The notes under the pieces are model-generated. The model saw nothing but the letters and a program-made list of their open reading frames with translations. It ran no database searches and had not been told where the DNA came from. The position numbers and the translations under genes are program-made. 64,000 nucleotides of DNA, taken from NCBI GenBank assembly GCA_013003715.1, contig JABDIN010000027.1:62001-126000 (forward strand). The letters run 5' to 3'. This document shows positions 8,069 through 18,130 of the stretch, piece by piece; position 1 is the stretch's first letter, and the number at the start of each line of letters is the position of its first letter. This stretch comes from Desulfobacteraceae bacterium (lineage in GTDB: Bacteria; Desulfobacterota; Desulfobacteria; Desulfobacterales; Desulfosarcinaceae).

Positions 8069-9421
8069 GTGAATACACTCTCTCATGACGCTGACAACAG
8101 AACAAAAAAAGTGACAAACCCGTTCCAGCGGTTTTTCGGACATTTTGTCTCCGGCAGCTATCCGTTATTTGCCGCCGCTGCTGCTGCTCTCGTATGGGCC
8201 AATTTCGAGCCCCATAGTTATCATGGGGTGTGGCATGCGGATGTGGCGATATCAGTGGGTCCGTTTCAAATGGTCAAATCTCTGGCCCATTGGATCGATG
8301 AGGCGCTGATGACGATATTTTTCTTTGTTGTCGGTCTGGAAATCAAACGGGAGTTTCTTGTCGGCGGACTGGCCACACCGAAACAAGCCATGTTGCCCAT
8401 CGCTGCGGCGGTTGGCGGTATGTTGATTCCGGCCGCACTTTATGCCTTATTCAATGCGGGGACTGAAACCGGAAATGGGTGGGGGATTCCCATGGCCACC
8501 GATATCGCCTTCTCCCTGGCCATCCTGGGGCTTTTGGGAACCCGGGTGCCATTCGGTCTGAAATTGTTTTTGTCGGCCTTTGCCATTGCCGACGATCTTG
8601 GGGCAGTTCTGGTGATTGCCGTTTTTTATACCGCTTCAATCCAATGGTCCTACTTTATGGTGGCCGCCGTATTTGTTTTACTGTTGGCTGCTGCAAACCG
8701 GTTATGGATCAGGTGGACAATCGTCTATGTGGTCCTGGGAACGGGATTATGGTTCGCCATACTGGGATCGGGAGTTCACGCCACGGTCGCCGGTGTCCTG
8801 GTGGCCTTTTTTATCCCCGCCAGAGGTAAATACGATACGGACACCTTTGTGGAAACGGTGAAAAATGAACTGGATGTAATCGCGTGCGAGCAGAACAGTT
8901 GCGGTTTTACCATCTTGTTGAATCGCGGCCATCTAAATGCCGTTCAGAACATCGAACTGGCCTGTGAGGCGGTGGAGACACCTTTGCAGAGGCTCGAGCA
9001 CGGGCTGCAATCCTGGGTTGCCTTGGTCATTCTGCCATTGTTCGCTTTGGCCAACGCCGGCCTTGTCCTCAGCGGATTGGACATCAAAACCGCTTTTCTC
9101 CAGCCCGTCACCCTTGGTATTGAAACCGGGCTTATACTAGGCAAGCCCTTGGGGGTTTTCCTGTTCACTTTCCTTGCCGCAAAGCTTTTTAAGGCATCCT
9201 TGCCCGAGAATGTCACCTGGCGGCATATTCTCGGCGCCGGTTGCCTCGGGGGTATCGGCTTTACCATGTCGCTTTTTATCAGCGGATTGTCATTTCAACA
9301 GCCGGAAATCAGTGAATATGCAAAGTTGGGCATTCTGACGGCTTCAGTTATAAGCGGCATCGCCGGATACCTGATACTCAGATCACCTTTTCGAACCGAA
9401 TCTGAAGAAAAAGAAGTGTGA
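8069..9421 (+). CDS. nhaA: Na+/H+ antiporter NhaA
   Basis: Inner-membrane Na+/H+ antiporter of 450 aa, exporting sodium in exchange for protons for pH and salt control. The catalytic aspartate pair is present in AIADDLGA (D175-D176). The unwound-helix segment MATDIAFSLAILGLLG and the FFFVVGLEIKREF stretch match the family. It is somewhat longer than E. coli NhaA (388 aa); the extra length is mostly a hydrophilic insertion at about 265-310 (CEQNSCG, RGHLNAVQNIE) in the linker between helix bundles, as in other long NhaA proteins. Start is GTG 8069 behind AAAAGGGG. Confidence 0.95.
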   Translation: MNTLSHDADNRTKKVTNPFQRFFGHFVSGSYPLFAAAAAALVWANFEPHSYHGVWHADVAISVGPFQMVKSLAHWIDEALMTIFFFVVGLEIKREFLVGGLATPKQAMLPIAAAVGGMLIPAALYALFNAGTETGNGWGIPMATDIAFSLAILGLLGTRVPFGLKLFLSAFAIADDLGAVLVIAVFYTASIQWSYFMVAAVFVLLLAAANRLWIRWTIVYVVLGTGLWFAILGSGVHATVAGVLVAFFIPARGKYDTDTFVETVKNELDVIACEQNSCGFTILLNRGHLNAVQNIELACEAVETPLQRLEHGLQSWVALVILPLFALANAGLVLSGLDIKTAFLQPVTLGIETGLILGKPLGVFLFTFLAAKLFKASLPENVTWRHILGAGCLGGIGFTMSLFISGLSFQQPEISEYAKLGILTASVISGIAGYLILRSPFRTESEEKEV

Positions 9422-9548
9422 GCCGAATTGCTGCTGTTTAAAAAAATTCGTATTAGCGGTAATTTATATTATGATCCTCACGTCACCGTTTTCTTGGATA
9501 GCATTCCGGAAACCACCTCAATTCATTGCAAATGAAAAGAGAACAAAC

Positions 9549-10202
9549 ATGGCTATAGTATTCGATCTGGACGGCACACTCAGCGATCCGTTGACCGGTG
9601 TTGCCGCATCCTTGAATTATGCACTTGATCGCCTTGATATGGAACGGAAGGATGAATCTGATTTAAAAAAATATATCGGCCCTCCCCTTCCGGACATCTT
9701 TTCAGACCTTTTGGCCACAAAGGATGAAATACGTATCAATCAGGCCATTTCTTTTTTCCGGGAACGATATTTCAAAGTGGGCTACCGTGAGAATTTATTA
9801 TATCCGGGAATATCCGATTTGCTGAAATCCTTATGGGAAGGTGGGTTCCGGTTGTATATCGCCACCGCCAAAAAGGAGACTACCGCCGAGGCGGTGGCGG
9901 ATTATTTTTCAATTTCACACTTTTTCACCGGGATATCGGGATGCGGTTTGAAAAAGAAAAAAATAGATCTGCTGAATGATATCCGTCGGAGGGAGAATGG
10001 AAATCCCCTCACCATGATTGGTGACCGATATCTGGATATGGAGGCCGGTAAAGCGGCGCATTGCCGGTGTATCGGTGTCTTATGGGGATATGGAGGCAGA
10101 AAGGAACTCCTGGACGCAGGGGCGGATGCGTTATGCAACAGCCCGATGGCGTTAAACCGGATGTTGCTTGAAAAGTATCAGAGTGATGGGCCGCCAGGAT
10201 AA
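9549..10202 (+). CDS. HAD-superfamily hydrolase, phosphoglycolate-phosphatase-like
   Basis: Cytoplasmic phosphatase of about 217 aa. Motif I is FDLDGTLSD (nucleophile D6, acid/base D8). A helical cap follows. LYPGISDLLKSL precedes motif II (YIATAKKETT), and motif IV reads MIGDRYLDMEA. This order fits Gph/PGP-type HAD enzymes that hydrolyse small phosphate esters such as 2-phosphoglycolate. A longer in-frame start at 9471 adds 26 residues before the universal motif I, so ATG 9549 is chosen. It runs convergent to prfC. The exact substrate is unknown. Confidence 0.85.
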   Translation: MAIVFDLDGTLSDPLTGVAASLNYALDRLDMERKDESDLKKYIGPPLPDIFSDLLATKDEIRINQAISFFRERYFKVGYRENLLYPGISDLLKSLWEGGFRLYIATAKKETTAEAVADYFSISHFFTGISGCGLKKKKIDLLNDIRRRENGNPLTMIGDRYLDMEAGKAAHCRCIGVLWGYGGRKELLDAGADALCNSPMALNRMLLEKYQSDGPPG

Positions 10203-10250
10203 ATTCAATGAAAAAAGCACCAATCCGCATTTTGATGAACAAAGGTATTC

Positions 10251-11846
10251 TTAACTGACGTCCCTGGTTTTGAAAAAAGTTATATTTGGCCATTGTTCCA
10301 TGCAATGGTTAAGCTGCCACTCACTGGTGGTCAGATAGGTGAGCCGTCCTTCGGCATCCCGGGCAAGATGAGACATATTCCTTTTCTCAAATTCACCCAT
10401 CTTTCGATTGTTCTCACAGGTCACCCACCTCGCCACGTTGAAATCTACCTGGGAATAGTCCGCATCAACGCCATATTCCGCTTTCAATCGCGCCATGGTC
10501 ACATCGAACTGTAACGCGCCAACAGCACCGAGGATATAATCACTGCCGATAAGCGGCCGGAAAACCTGAATCGCCCCCTCTTCGGACAATTGTATCAATC
10601 CCTTCTGAAGATGTTTTATTTTCATGGGATTCTTCAGATGAACCCGTTTAAAGAATTCGGGAGCAAAATTCGGAATACCGATGAATTTCAGGTCCTCTTT
10701 TTCAGTGAATGTGTCACCTATTTTTATGGTGCCGTGATTATGAAGACCGATGATGTCACCGGGGAATGCTTCATCCACGTTCTTCCGGCTTTGGGCCATG
10801 AAAATAGTGGCATTGGCCAGGATCATCTCTTTACCGAGGCGGTGATGCATTACCCGCATTCCCCGCTTGAATTTCCCTGAACAGATCCGGACAAAAGCGA
10901 TCCTGTCCCGGTGGGCGGGATTCATATTGGCTTGGATTTTAAACGCAAATCCGGAAAATGGTGTTTCATAGGGGGAGACCTTGCGGGATACCGTCTCACG
11001 CATTCCCGGCTGAGGAGCCATTTCAACAAAGGCGTCCAGCATCTCCCGGACACCGAAATTATTGATGGCGCTGCCGAAAAAGACGGGTGTCTGGCTACCT
11101 TTACGAAACTGATCCATCTCCAGGGGATCTGCCGCGCCTTCAAGCAACTCAATATCATCCCGCAGTTGATCAGCCTGAGGACCAAGGTAATCATCCAGTT
11201 CCTTACTGGACAGATCCGTAATCATCACCCCTTCCTGGCTGCGGGTATCCCGGCCCGGTTCGAACAGGTGAAGCTGTTTTTGATACAGATTATAGACCCC
11301 TCTGAAAGTTTTTCCCATTCCAATGGGCCAGGATAGCGGCGTGCATTCGATTTGGAGCTTTTCTTCGATTTCATCCAGGATATCCAGAGGGGAGAGTCCT
11401 TCGCGGTCCAGCTTGTTAATAAAAGTGATGATCGGCGTATTGCGCATCCGGCAGACTTCCATGAGTTTTTCGGTTTGAGGTTCCACCCCCTTGGCGTTGT
11501 CGATTACCATCAATGCGCTGTCCACCGCTGTTAATACGCGGTACGTATCTTCGGAAAAATCCTGGTGTCCCGGCGTGTCCAACAGATTGATCTGGAAGTC
11601 ATTATAATCGAATTTCATCACCGAAGTGGTAACCGAGATGCCTCTTTCCTGTTCGATGGACATCCAGTCGCTGGTGGCTGATCTTGCAGCCTTTTTGGCT
11701 TTAACGGCACCGGCCTGTTGAATGGCGCCACCGAACATCAACAGCTTTTCAGTCAAGGTTGTTTTGCCGGCATCCGGATGGCTGATGATGCCGAAGGTCC
11801 GCCTCCGGTCGATCTCTTTCCGGTGGTTATTATTGTTCAACTCCAT
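10251..11846 (-). CDS. prfC: Peptide chain release factor RF3
   Basis: GTPase of 531 aa (E. coli RF3 has 529) that recycles RF1/RF2 from the ribosome after termination. The G1 loop is [16 protein letters not shown] near residue 20, G2/switch I includes [14 protein letters not shown]3 is [10 protein letters not shown] and G4 is TFINKLDR. The RF3-specific C-terminal part, including [10 protein letters not shown] and [10 protein letters not shown], is complete. About 290 bp separate it from the divergent aminotransferase gene, so it probably has its own promoter there. Confidence 0.96.
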   Translation of the reverse strand: MELNNNNHRKEIDRRRTFGIISHPDAGKTTLTEKLLMFGGAIQQAGAVKAKKAARSATSDWMSIEQERGISVTTSVMKFDYNDFQINLLDTPGHQDFSEDTYRVLTAVDSALMVIDNAKGVEPQTEKLMEVCRMRNTPIITFINKLDREGLSPLDILDEIEEKLQIECTPLSWPIGMGKTFRGVYNLYQKQLHLFEPGRDTRSQEGVMITDLSSKELDDYLGPQADQLRDDIELLEGAADPLEMDQFRKGSQTPVFFGSAINNFGVREMLDAFVEMAPQPGMRETVSRKVSPYETPFSGFAFKIQANMNPAHRDRIAFVRICSGKFKRGMRVMHHRLGKEMILANATIFMAQSRKNVDEAFPGDIIGLHNHGTIKIGDTFTEKEDLKFIGIPNFAPEFFKRVHLKNPMKIKHLQKGLIQLSEEGAIQVFRPLIGSDYILGAVGALQFDVTMARLKAEYGVDADYSQVDFNVARWVTCENNRKMGEFEKRNMSHLARDAEGRLTYLTTSEWQLNHCMEQWPNITFFKTRDVS

Positions 11847-12134
11847 AGTATCTTAAAACTCCCGTATTGGCGATGTAGTAAACCGTTGAAATTAACAACG
11901 TCTTTCTATAATGTAAAGCGATTGTTTCACTTTAAATCAACTGAACGTGTTGCTTCTATAGTATTCAACTATTTGTAAATATATAATAAATACTGTTTTT
12001 TAGCGACGAGTCCTTGAGCATGACGTTGCAAGACGGAATGAAAATTATCCCGTTCGCGACGCAAAGGGAAAAACGCTGCGCCCCACGGAAAATTGAAAAC
12101 AGATGCTTGCCAACCTGTTCCGGAGCCTGTCCAT

Positions 12135-13322
12135 ATGACCATAAAATTCGATGTTGAACGCGCACGGGCCGAAACCAGGGCGTGCGAAAACTTGATTCAT
12201 TTCAATAATGCCGGTGCCTCCCTGATGCCGATGCCTGTTGCCGACGCCTTGCACCATTACTTGCAACAGGAAGAAAATATCGGCGGATACGAAACTGCCG
12301 AGGCCGAACAGACAAACATAAATCACTTCTACGATGCAGCCGGCCAGCTGTTAAATTGTAGTGCGGATGAGATCGCTTTTGTCGAGAATGCCACCCGTGC
12401 ATGGGACATGGCGTTTTATGCTTTCAAACTGATGCCTGGGGATAAGATACTCACGACCTTGTCGGAATACGGCAGCAATGTGATTGCCTATAACCAACAG
12501 GTAAAACGCCATGGTGCGGAACTCGTCTTTGTGCCCAACGACGAATCCGGCCAGATAGACACCGATGCCCTGGCTGATCTCATTGACAAGCGCGTCAAGC
12601 TGATCTCCATCAGTCACATTCCCACAGGCAGCGGACTGGTCAATCCGGCCGGGGCGGTGGGTAGAATAGCCGGTGATGCCGGTATCCCCTTTATTCTGGA
12701 TGCCTGCCAGTCTGTCGGTCACATCCCCCTGGATGTGACGAAAATAGGATGCGATGTATTGTGCGGCACCGGACGTAAGTACCTCCGCGGCCCCAGGGGA
12801 ACCGGTTTCCTGTATGTCAGGCGCGGGTTGATAGAAAAACTGGAACCGCCTATCCTCGACCAGCATGCCGCGACCTTGCTCTCCCCCACTGAATACATCA
12901 TCAGGGATGATGCGAAAAGATTTGAAAACTGGGAGCAGTATTTTGCCGGAAAAGCAGCGCTGGGCAAAGCGATCGATTATGCATTGTCCTGGGGAATCGA
13001 TGAGATAAAAGACCGGGTGTATGCGCTGGCCACGATTTTGCGAAGCAGGTTAGCGGAAATAAAGGGGATCACCATTGCCGATCAAGGGGTGGAAAAATGC
13101 GGAATCGTTACCTTTACAACGGATCGCTCCACTCCCGGCGATATAAAAAAAATCCTCAAACAAAAACGTATCAATGTCTCTGTCTCAGATGGTTCGGGCA
13201 GCCTTGTCTCATTTTCACACCGTGGGCTCAAATCGGTGGTTCGCGCTTCACTTCATTACTATAATACTGAAACGGAAGTGGATATTTTCATGGAAACGCT
13301 CGAAAAAACAGTTGGCAGGTGA
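12135..13322 (+). CDS. Class V aminotransferase-fold PLP enzyme
   Basis: PLP-dependent enzyme of about 395 aa from the class V (SufS/CsdA/isopenicillin-N-epimerase-like) group. The pocket includes FVENATRAWDMAF, SHIPTGSGLVNP, the PLP-pyridine aspartate in ILDACQSVGH and the Schiff-base lysine in GTGRKYLRGPRGTGF. Enzymes like this act as cysteine desulfurases, selenocysteine lyases or epimerases. No active-site Cys loop typical of SufS is obvious, so desulfurase activity is doubtful. An in-frame ATG at 12093 exists, but GGAG at 12122 favours ATG 12135. Its end lies nine bases from the convergent aminotransferase gene. Confidence 0.85.
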   Translation: MTIKFDVERARAETRACENLIHFNNAGASLMPMPVADALHHYLQQEENIGGYETAEAEQTNINHFYDAAGQLLNCSADEIAFVENATRAWDMAFYAFKLMPGDKILTTLSEYGSNVIAYNQQVKRHGAELVFVPNDESGQIDTDALADLIDKRVKLISISHIPTGSGLVNPAGAVGRIAGDAGIPFILDACQSVGHIPLDVTKIGCDVLCGTGRKYLRGPRGTGFLYVRRGLIEKLEPPILDQHAATLLSPTEYIIRDDAKRFENWEQYFAGKAALGKAIDYALSWGIDEIKDRVYALATILRSRLAEIKGITIADQGVEKCGIVTFTTDRSTPGDIKKILKQKRINVSVSDGSGSLVSFSHRGLKSVVRASLHYYNTETEVDIFMETLEKTVGR

Positions 13323-13330
13323 CACCGGGT

Positions 13331-14470
13331 TCAGCACTGTTTCACATAATCATCGGCCGATTCGGCCAGACGCTGAACACCCTCTTCCAGTTCTTTCCGG
13401 CGGTAAAAGGCAAAACACAATCTGATATAATTGTTCAACCCTCCACGACTGGAAAACCGGAAACCAGGTTGGAAATTGACGTTGTGGGAAAGTGCCATTT
13501 TTCGTAACTCTCCTGACTTCCAACGGTCCGGTAATCGCAACCAGATAAAAAAACCACCGCCAGGGTCGGTGAAGGTGCCTATTTCCGGGAGATCTCTGCG
13601 CAGCGATGAACTCAGGGTGGCAGCCCTGCGGGCATAATGTTGTTTCAGGTTTTCAATATGCCTACCGAGTTGCCCCGTCTCAATTATATGGTGAACAATT
13701 GCGGAAGTGAACGGGTTGAAACCGCCACCGCTTTGTAAAATTCCGGTATCGATGAAACCGTTCAAGACCGAGGCATCAGCATGAATCCAGCCGAGGCGAA
13801 GTCCCGGGGCCAGAATTTTGGAAAACGACCCCAAGGAAAATATACGTCCGCCGGGATCGAATACCGGCATCGGCGGTGGTGGCGTATCGAAATTCAACAG
13901 GTGGTAGGCATCGTCAGCCACTATCCAAAAATTGAATATTTCACTGAGTTCAGCCAACTTGATACGGCGCGACCGGCACGTCGATATCCCCGAAGGATTG
14001 TGATAGGTCGGAATGATGTAAAGGAATGCCGGCTTTTGTATTTTGAGGGCTGCTTCCAGTTCATCAACGATTATCCCCTCCCGGTCTGTTGGAATACCCA
14101 CGATGTTAAGTCCAAAATCGGCAAACAATTGCAAGGCAAATAAATAGGAGGGTTCTTCCACAAACACGACATCACGGGGATGAGTCATCCGGGAACACAG
14201 AAACGAAAGTCCGTGGGATATGCCGTTGGTGATCATCAACTGATCGGATGCCACCGGATACCCGTATGCTTGAGTGAGGAATTCGGATAAAACCTCACGG
14301 AAGTCACCGGCTCCCAATTCCGCACCGTATTGCAGCCAAAGCGCGTTTTTTTTCACAATACGTTGACCGGCGGCCTCGCGCAGCTGATCGATGGGCAGCA
14401 ATGAAAGTCCGGGTTGACCGAGGCCGAGGTCGATCATATCCCCTTGAATTTCAACCTGGGAAACGTTCAT
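13331..14470 (-). CDS. PLP-dependent class I/II aminotransferase
   Basis: Fold-type I aminotransferase of 379 aa related to the 2-aminoadipate/MocR-like group (LysN type), without an N-terminal DNA-binding domain. Landmarks are YIIPTYHNPSG, the PLP-pyridine aspartate in IVADDAYHLL, the Schiff-base lysine in LGSFSKILAPGLRLGW, and a C-terminal arginine region (YIRLCFAFYR) that normally holds the substrate carboxylate. Start is ATG 14470 behind AGAGGAGATGA. It probably transfers amino groups between a 2-oxo acid and glutamate or a branched or aromatic amino acid. Confidence 0.85.
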   Translation of the reverse strand: MNVSQVEIQGDMIDLGLGQPGLSLLPIDQLREAAGQRIVKKNALWLQYGAELGAGDFREVLSEFLTQAYGYPVASDQLMITNGISHGLSFLCSRMTHPRDVVFVEEPSYLFALQLFADFGLNIVGIPTDREGIIVDELEAALKIQKPAFLYIIPTYHNPSGISTCRSRRIKLAELSEIFNFWIVADDAYHLLNFDTPPPPMPVFDPGGRIFSLGSFSKILAPGLRLGWIHADASVLNGFIDTGILQSGGGFNPFTSAIVHHIIETGQLGRHIENLKQHYARRAATLSSSLRRDLPEIGTFTDPGGGFFIWLRLPDRWKSGELRKMALSHNVNFQPGFRFSSRGGLNNYIRLCFAFYRRKELEEGVQRLAESADDYVKQC

Positions 14471-14646
14471 TCATCTCCTCTGTTTTTCATGTGACAACAG
14501 GTTCAGTTCCGTGACCATGAGGTGAAACCCATTTTAGGAATGCGCAGGGCCATCCGTTACATATCTCACCCGGAAATATAAAACAAGGATAGGATAATGT
14601 GTAATGCCATCGGATTGAGTGAACTGATGCATGCCACCGGTAATCC

Positions 14647-17148
14647 CTACTGGGTGGCTTCATAAAAAGTTTCGGTGCCGGAGAGGTTGTCACTTTTGAT
14701 TAAATCAATGGTTCCTGTCTTCCACTCCTTGTGACACAGGTATTGCATGACAATTCCGAACATTGTTTCCAATAGTTGCCTTGCATCGATTTTCGGGTGG
14801 CGGTCATTCAAACCCTTTAGTATCCGGCGGACAATTTCTTCTTCTTTTTTCATGGTTTCCAGATCCATCAGTAAACGAATGGCTCGTTTTCTGGCCTGGG
14901 GTTTGGTTTTCACCAGATCCAAGTTTGATTCCCAGACAACTTTCAGCCGGGTAATATTGTTGCTGGAGGCCTCCATTAGCTCTACCTGCATATTGGCGGC
15001 CTTATAGACAGTCTGGGAATCGACCTTTTTCTTGATTTTGGATAAAATTCTGCTGTGGATTTCCGAAACATACGCTACTAATGCCCCCGCTATTTCACGA
15101 GGCACATCAACTGTTATCCGTTCAAGCTGATCGCGGGTTTTACCAATTTCCGTTCTGAGCTCGCCGGATGCTTTTTTCCAGAATATGGCGCTGGCCTGTT
15201 TGGCCACCTCAACTTGCTTTTCCTCGGTAAAGTTGCTTTTTTGAAGCAAATTCACCATTCCGGAGAACAGAGAGGCTGTATTCCTGAAAAGGTTTTCTTC
15301 GGTGATGATCTTGTAAATCATGCCAATACAGGCGAACCAATCCTGGAATTGATAGACGAAGGCCAAGTCATCATACATTTCACAGAGCAGTTCATTTCTC
15401 ATCAGGTGGGTCGGGGTTGCATATAGAGGTGTGCCCCCCAACAACGGTTGATTAATTTCCTCATTTTCCGCCACGTGCCAGGATACGGCGGTTTCAACAT
15501 CAATAATCCCGATGGAAAATTGATCATTGAATTTTAAAAAATCAGGGTAATTGTCCGGGTCGCCGACCACTAACAGGTTATCCGGTTTGATATCCCGCAA
15601 GGCTATCTGCTTGTCTTTTAAACAAATTAAAAGCTCCAGTGTTTTCGTAATCAAATTTTTGATTTTTACACGATTCCGTTCAAAGGCCGTCCGTTGCGCA
15701 TAACCCGATATAATGGCGTTCAGCTGATTTATGCTCTGTTTATGTTTTACCATTACCGATGCGAGAAAGTCATTCAAGGCGGACACGCCCTCCGGATTGA
15801 GTCCTTTTTCATCGATTGGAATTGGTGTCTGATGAAGAAAATCGATAAACCACTTTTTAATTTGAAACGGATGGATAACGGGAACATCGTGGCGCCCCAG
15901 TAAAATCCGCACTTTTTCGTCATAATCGCGATAGATGTGCTGCAATTGCGAGCAGATCTTATCCGAATTCAAACCATAGCGCCCCACAAATCCCTGATGA
16001 TCCCACAGTAATTCAAAATTGTCATTTATTTCAGACAAAATCAGCTCTTTAACATTGTGTATATCGCGATTAACCGCAGACAGAAAAATATGCTGGGCCA
16101 AATCCATGAAAAAAACGAATGTTTCTCCGATTTTCAAATAATTTTGAAAAACATGGTTACTTTGCAGCCGCCTCGTGTATTCCTTTTCAACGTTGCCTGT
16201 GGAATGCGGCACGGAATCCGTTACTTTATAAATCTTTTCCAGGATCACCGAAACCTTCGGCACGATGCATTCGGTGGGTTGAAGCAAATCCTTGATACGG
16301 CTCTGCTTAATAAGGAACCGGATATAGATATTGAACTTCGTGAGCGGCACATGGGGTATTTTAACCACCATATGGGTATCATATAAGACATAAAAACATT
16401 TGCTTGTGCTGCCGCTGTCTTCACCCAAAGGGCCGATGGACATCCGCCGCTTCGACCACTCCCCTTTGTTTTTGACCTGTAATTCATAAACCTCGTATGT
16501 GGCGGATTCGGCTTTTCGTGAAAGTATGCATCGGGCGGGTGCTTCCCGTGGAGCGCCGATCTGGATTTTATATATATTTAAGAACAGGTTGAGTATGGCG
16601 TCTTTGTAATTCGTCGACATCATTGGATTTACTGTTTGGGTGTCAACCTCATTACCAGATTCGTCTCCGGCTTCCTCGCCAACCAATTGCTGCGGTTCCG
16701 GCGTATCCTGAGGTTTTTCGGTATTCAACAAGGCACGGAGTCCTTGAAAAAAAGCAAGGATGAAAATCGCGAGGATTCCGATGATCAAAAACGCCATCAC
16801 CCAAAAAACCACCGGGCGGACCACAGGAGAAGGAATGTCGATAAACTCGACGATTTCGTTCTCGCAAACGATCAGGATATGGTAAAAGGCTTTAAAAATA
16901 ACCTGTGCGGATACCGTCAGCTGTGACTGTTTTTCCTGTGCCGTGTGAGAATCGACGGTGGGCCCGAATGTCGGGTCAGACGCAACAGGGACCGGATTTC
17001 CAGATCGGTCAGGTGGCCCCAAAGCCAGGATGCTCTCCAGGTCAGGCATACCATCATTATCGAGCAGGCGCTTACCATCAAGCATAACCAGCGCCGAAGC
17101 AAGGGCGGCGAACGCTAATAGTATGATTATGGTGGATTTCTTCTTCAT
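14647..17148 (-). CDS. Large membrane-anchored protein with divergent Ser/Thr-kinase-like domain
   Basis: About 833 aa. Hydrophobic segments near residues 5-25 and 115-138 put a roughly 85-residue loop outside and the rest in the cytoplasm. Kinase landmarks can be traced: a VVKIP lysine (about 263), a catalytic loop ALRDIKPDNLLV (about 516-527, RD in place of HRD), IIDVETA in place of the DFG loop, GTPLYATPTHL like the GTPxYMAPE activation segment, and a helix resembling subdomain IX. About 250 residues lie between the lysine and the catalytic loop, far more than usual, so a novel helical insert is present. The C-terminal 200 residues are helical and charged. The upstream double-FHA gene suggests a phospho-signalling pair. 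Activity is unproven because the metal-binding DFG is altered. Confidence 0.65.
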   Translation of the reverse strand: MKKKSTIIILLAFAALASALVMLDGKRLLDNDGMPDLESILALGPPDRSGNPVPVASDPTFGPTVDSHTAQEKQSQLTVSAQVIFKAFYHILIVCENEIVEFIDIPSPVVRPVVFWVMAFLIIGILAIFILAFFQGLRALLNTEKPQDTPEPQQLVGEEAGDESGNEVDTQTVNPMMSTNYKDAILNLFLNIYKIQIGAPREAPARCILSRKAESATYEVYELQVKNKGEWSKRRMSIGPLGEDSGSTSKCFYVLYDTHMVVKIPHVPLTKFNIYIRFLIKQSRIKDLLQPTECIVPKVSVILEKIYKVTDSVPHSTGNVEKEYTRRLQSNHVFQNYLKIGETFVFFMDLAQHIFLSAVNRDIHNVKELILSEINDNFELLWDHQGFVGRYGLNSDKICSQLQHIYRDYDEKVRILLGRHDVPVIHPFQIKKWFIDFLHQTPIPIDEKGLNPEGVSALNDFLASVMVKHKQSINQLNAIISGYAQRTAFERNRVKIKNLITKTLELLICLKDKQIALRDIKPDNLLVVGDPDNYPDFLKFNDQFSIGIIDVETAVSWHVAENEEINQPLLGGTPLYATPTHLMRNELLCEMYDDLAFVYQFQDWFACIGMIYKIITEENLFRNTASLFSGMVNLLQKSNFTEEKQVEVAKQASAIFWKKASGELRTEIGKTRDQLERITVDVPREIAGALVAYVSEIHSRILSKIKKKVDSQTVYKAANMQVELMEASSNNITRLKVVWESNLDLVKTKPQARKRAIRLLMDLETMKKEEEIVRRILKGLNDRHPKIDARQLLETMFGIVMQYLCHKEWKTGTIDLIKSDNLSGTETFYEATQ

Positions 17149-17386
17149 CACCTTCAATTACATCGGACTTGATCGATTCCCTATCTCACGCAAAAGTTTA
17201 AAAGCAGACAATCAATGAAATTGTCGTGTGTTGGTATGGCTGCAGAGTAAATATCGGCACAATATATAATATGATGAGTCTTGTCCGGCACCAATTCACT
17301 GCAATTGATACGGTGAACAGACCGTTGGTATTCGAAGTAGGAAATCAGCCGTCCGATTTCATGACAGGGGAAGACGTTGACGACAA

Positions 17387-18130
17387 TTAATCATTTGGTG
17401 GTGCGGAAAGAAAAAAGCTGAATCGCAAGGAGCCGATCTCCACTATATCCTTTTCATTTAATTTTACGGATTCTTTGGAGGCGATACCATTGACTTTTGG
17501 TTTAATAAATCCGCTGATATGCCGAATATGATAATTCCCGGATGTGCGACTGATCGTAGCGGCCGTACTTCCTGCAAAAAATGCAAGAAATCCGTTGAGG
17601 ACGATATCCGATTCATTGTGCCTGCCAATGGTGGTGACAGATTTTGTAAGGGCCAGCTGCCCCTCCGCACCGGAATGGAATATGACATTCGCCGGCGTTC
17701 CATCGTCGCTACTTTTTGGCTCGGTCCGGCCCACCATTTTCCGGTATCGCTCGGTATCCATAAACATGGTTTGATCCGCAGCGTGAGATTCGGCAAATGA
17801 TGCTTCCGGGTTCTCTTTCCCGGGTTCGAATTTGGCGTCTCCCACATTATCGTAAATAAGGATGTGTTTTCCGATGGTGATGACATCCTTATGTTTCAAT
17901 AAATAATTTTTGACGCGCTTTTGTTTTACAAACGTCCCGTTTTTGCTATCTAAATCAGAAAGGACGAATCCTTTTGGATGGTGAAATATTTTTGCATGAT
18001 TCCCTGAAACAGCCAGATTATCGATCACAATCTCATTGTCGCTTCGCCGTCCAATGGTCAATGGTTTTTCTATTTCCACCGGATAATCACCAATGGTACG
18101 GTTTTTAAAACGCAAAATCACTCTGGGCAT
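17387..18130 (-). CDS. Protein with two FHA domains
   Basis: A 247-aa cytoplasmic protein. The first FHA domain (about 20-95) has a canonical core: TIGRRSDNEIVID, then SGNHAKIF, and DLDSKNGTFV (the Ser-x-x-His and Asn-Gly ligand residues). The second (about 155-240) keeps TIGRHNESDIVLNG but its SxxH region is replaced by GSTAATISR, so phosphopeptide binding there is doubtful. FHA domains bind phosphothreonine peptides. AAGGTGA before ATG 18130 fixes the start, a TTG one codon earlier being possible. The kinase-like gene follows 238 bp downstream on the same strand, an arrangement common for FHA/kinase partners. Confidence 0.88.
   Translation of the reverse strand: MPRVILRFKNRTIGDYPVEIEKPLTIGRRSDNEIVIDNLAVSGNHAKIFHHPKGFVLSDLDSKNGTFVKQKRVKNYLLKHKDVITIGKHILIYDNVGDAKFEPGKENPEASFAESHAADQTMFMDTERYRKMVGRTEPKSSDDGTPANVIFHSGAEGQLALTKSVTTIGRHNESDIVLNGFLAFFAGSTAATISRTSGNYHIRHISGFIKPKVNGIASKESVKLNEKDIVEIGSLRFSFFLSAPPND

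Noticed and set aside
11886-11912. TTGAAA-N15-TATAAT as a promoter for the class V aminotransferase gene
   Set aside because: The spacer is two bases short of the optimum and the start lies more than 200 bp downstream; too weak to list.
14597-14665. 22-codon frame (ATG 14597) near the end of the kinase-like gene
   Set aside because: It has a passable AAGGAT upstream, but it is very short, overlaps the 3' end of the opposite gene and resembles nothing known to me.
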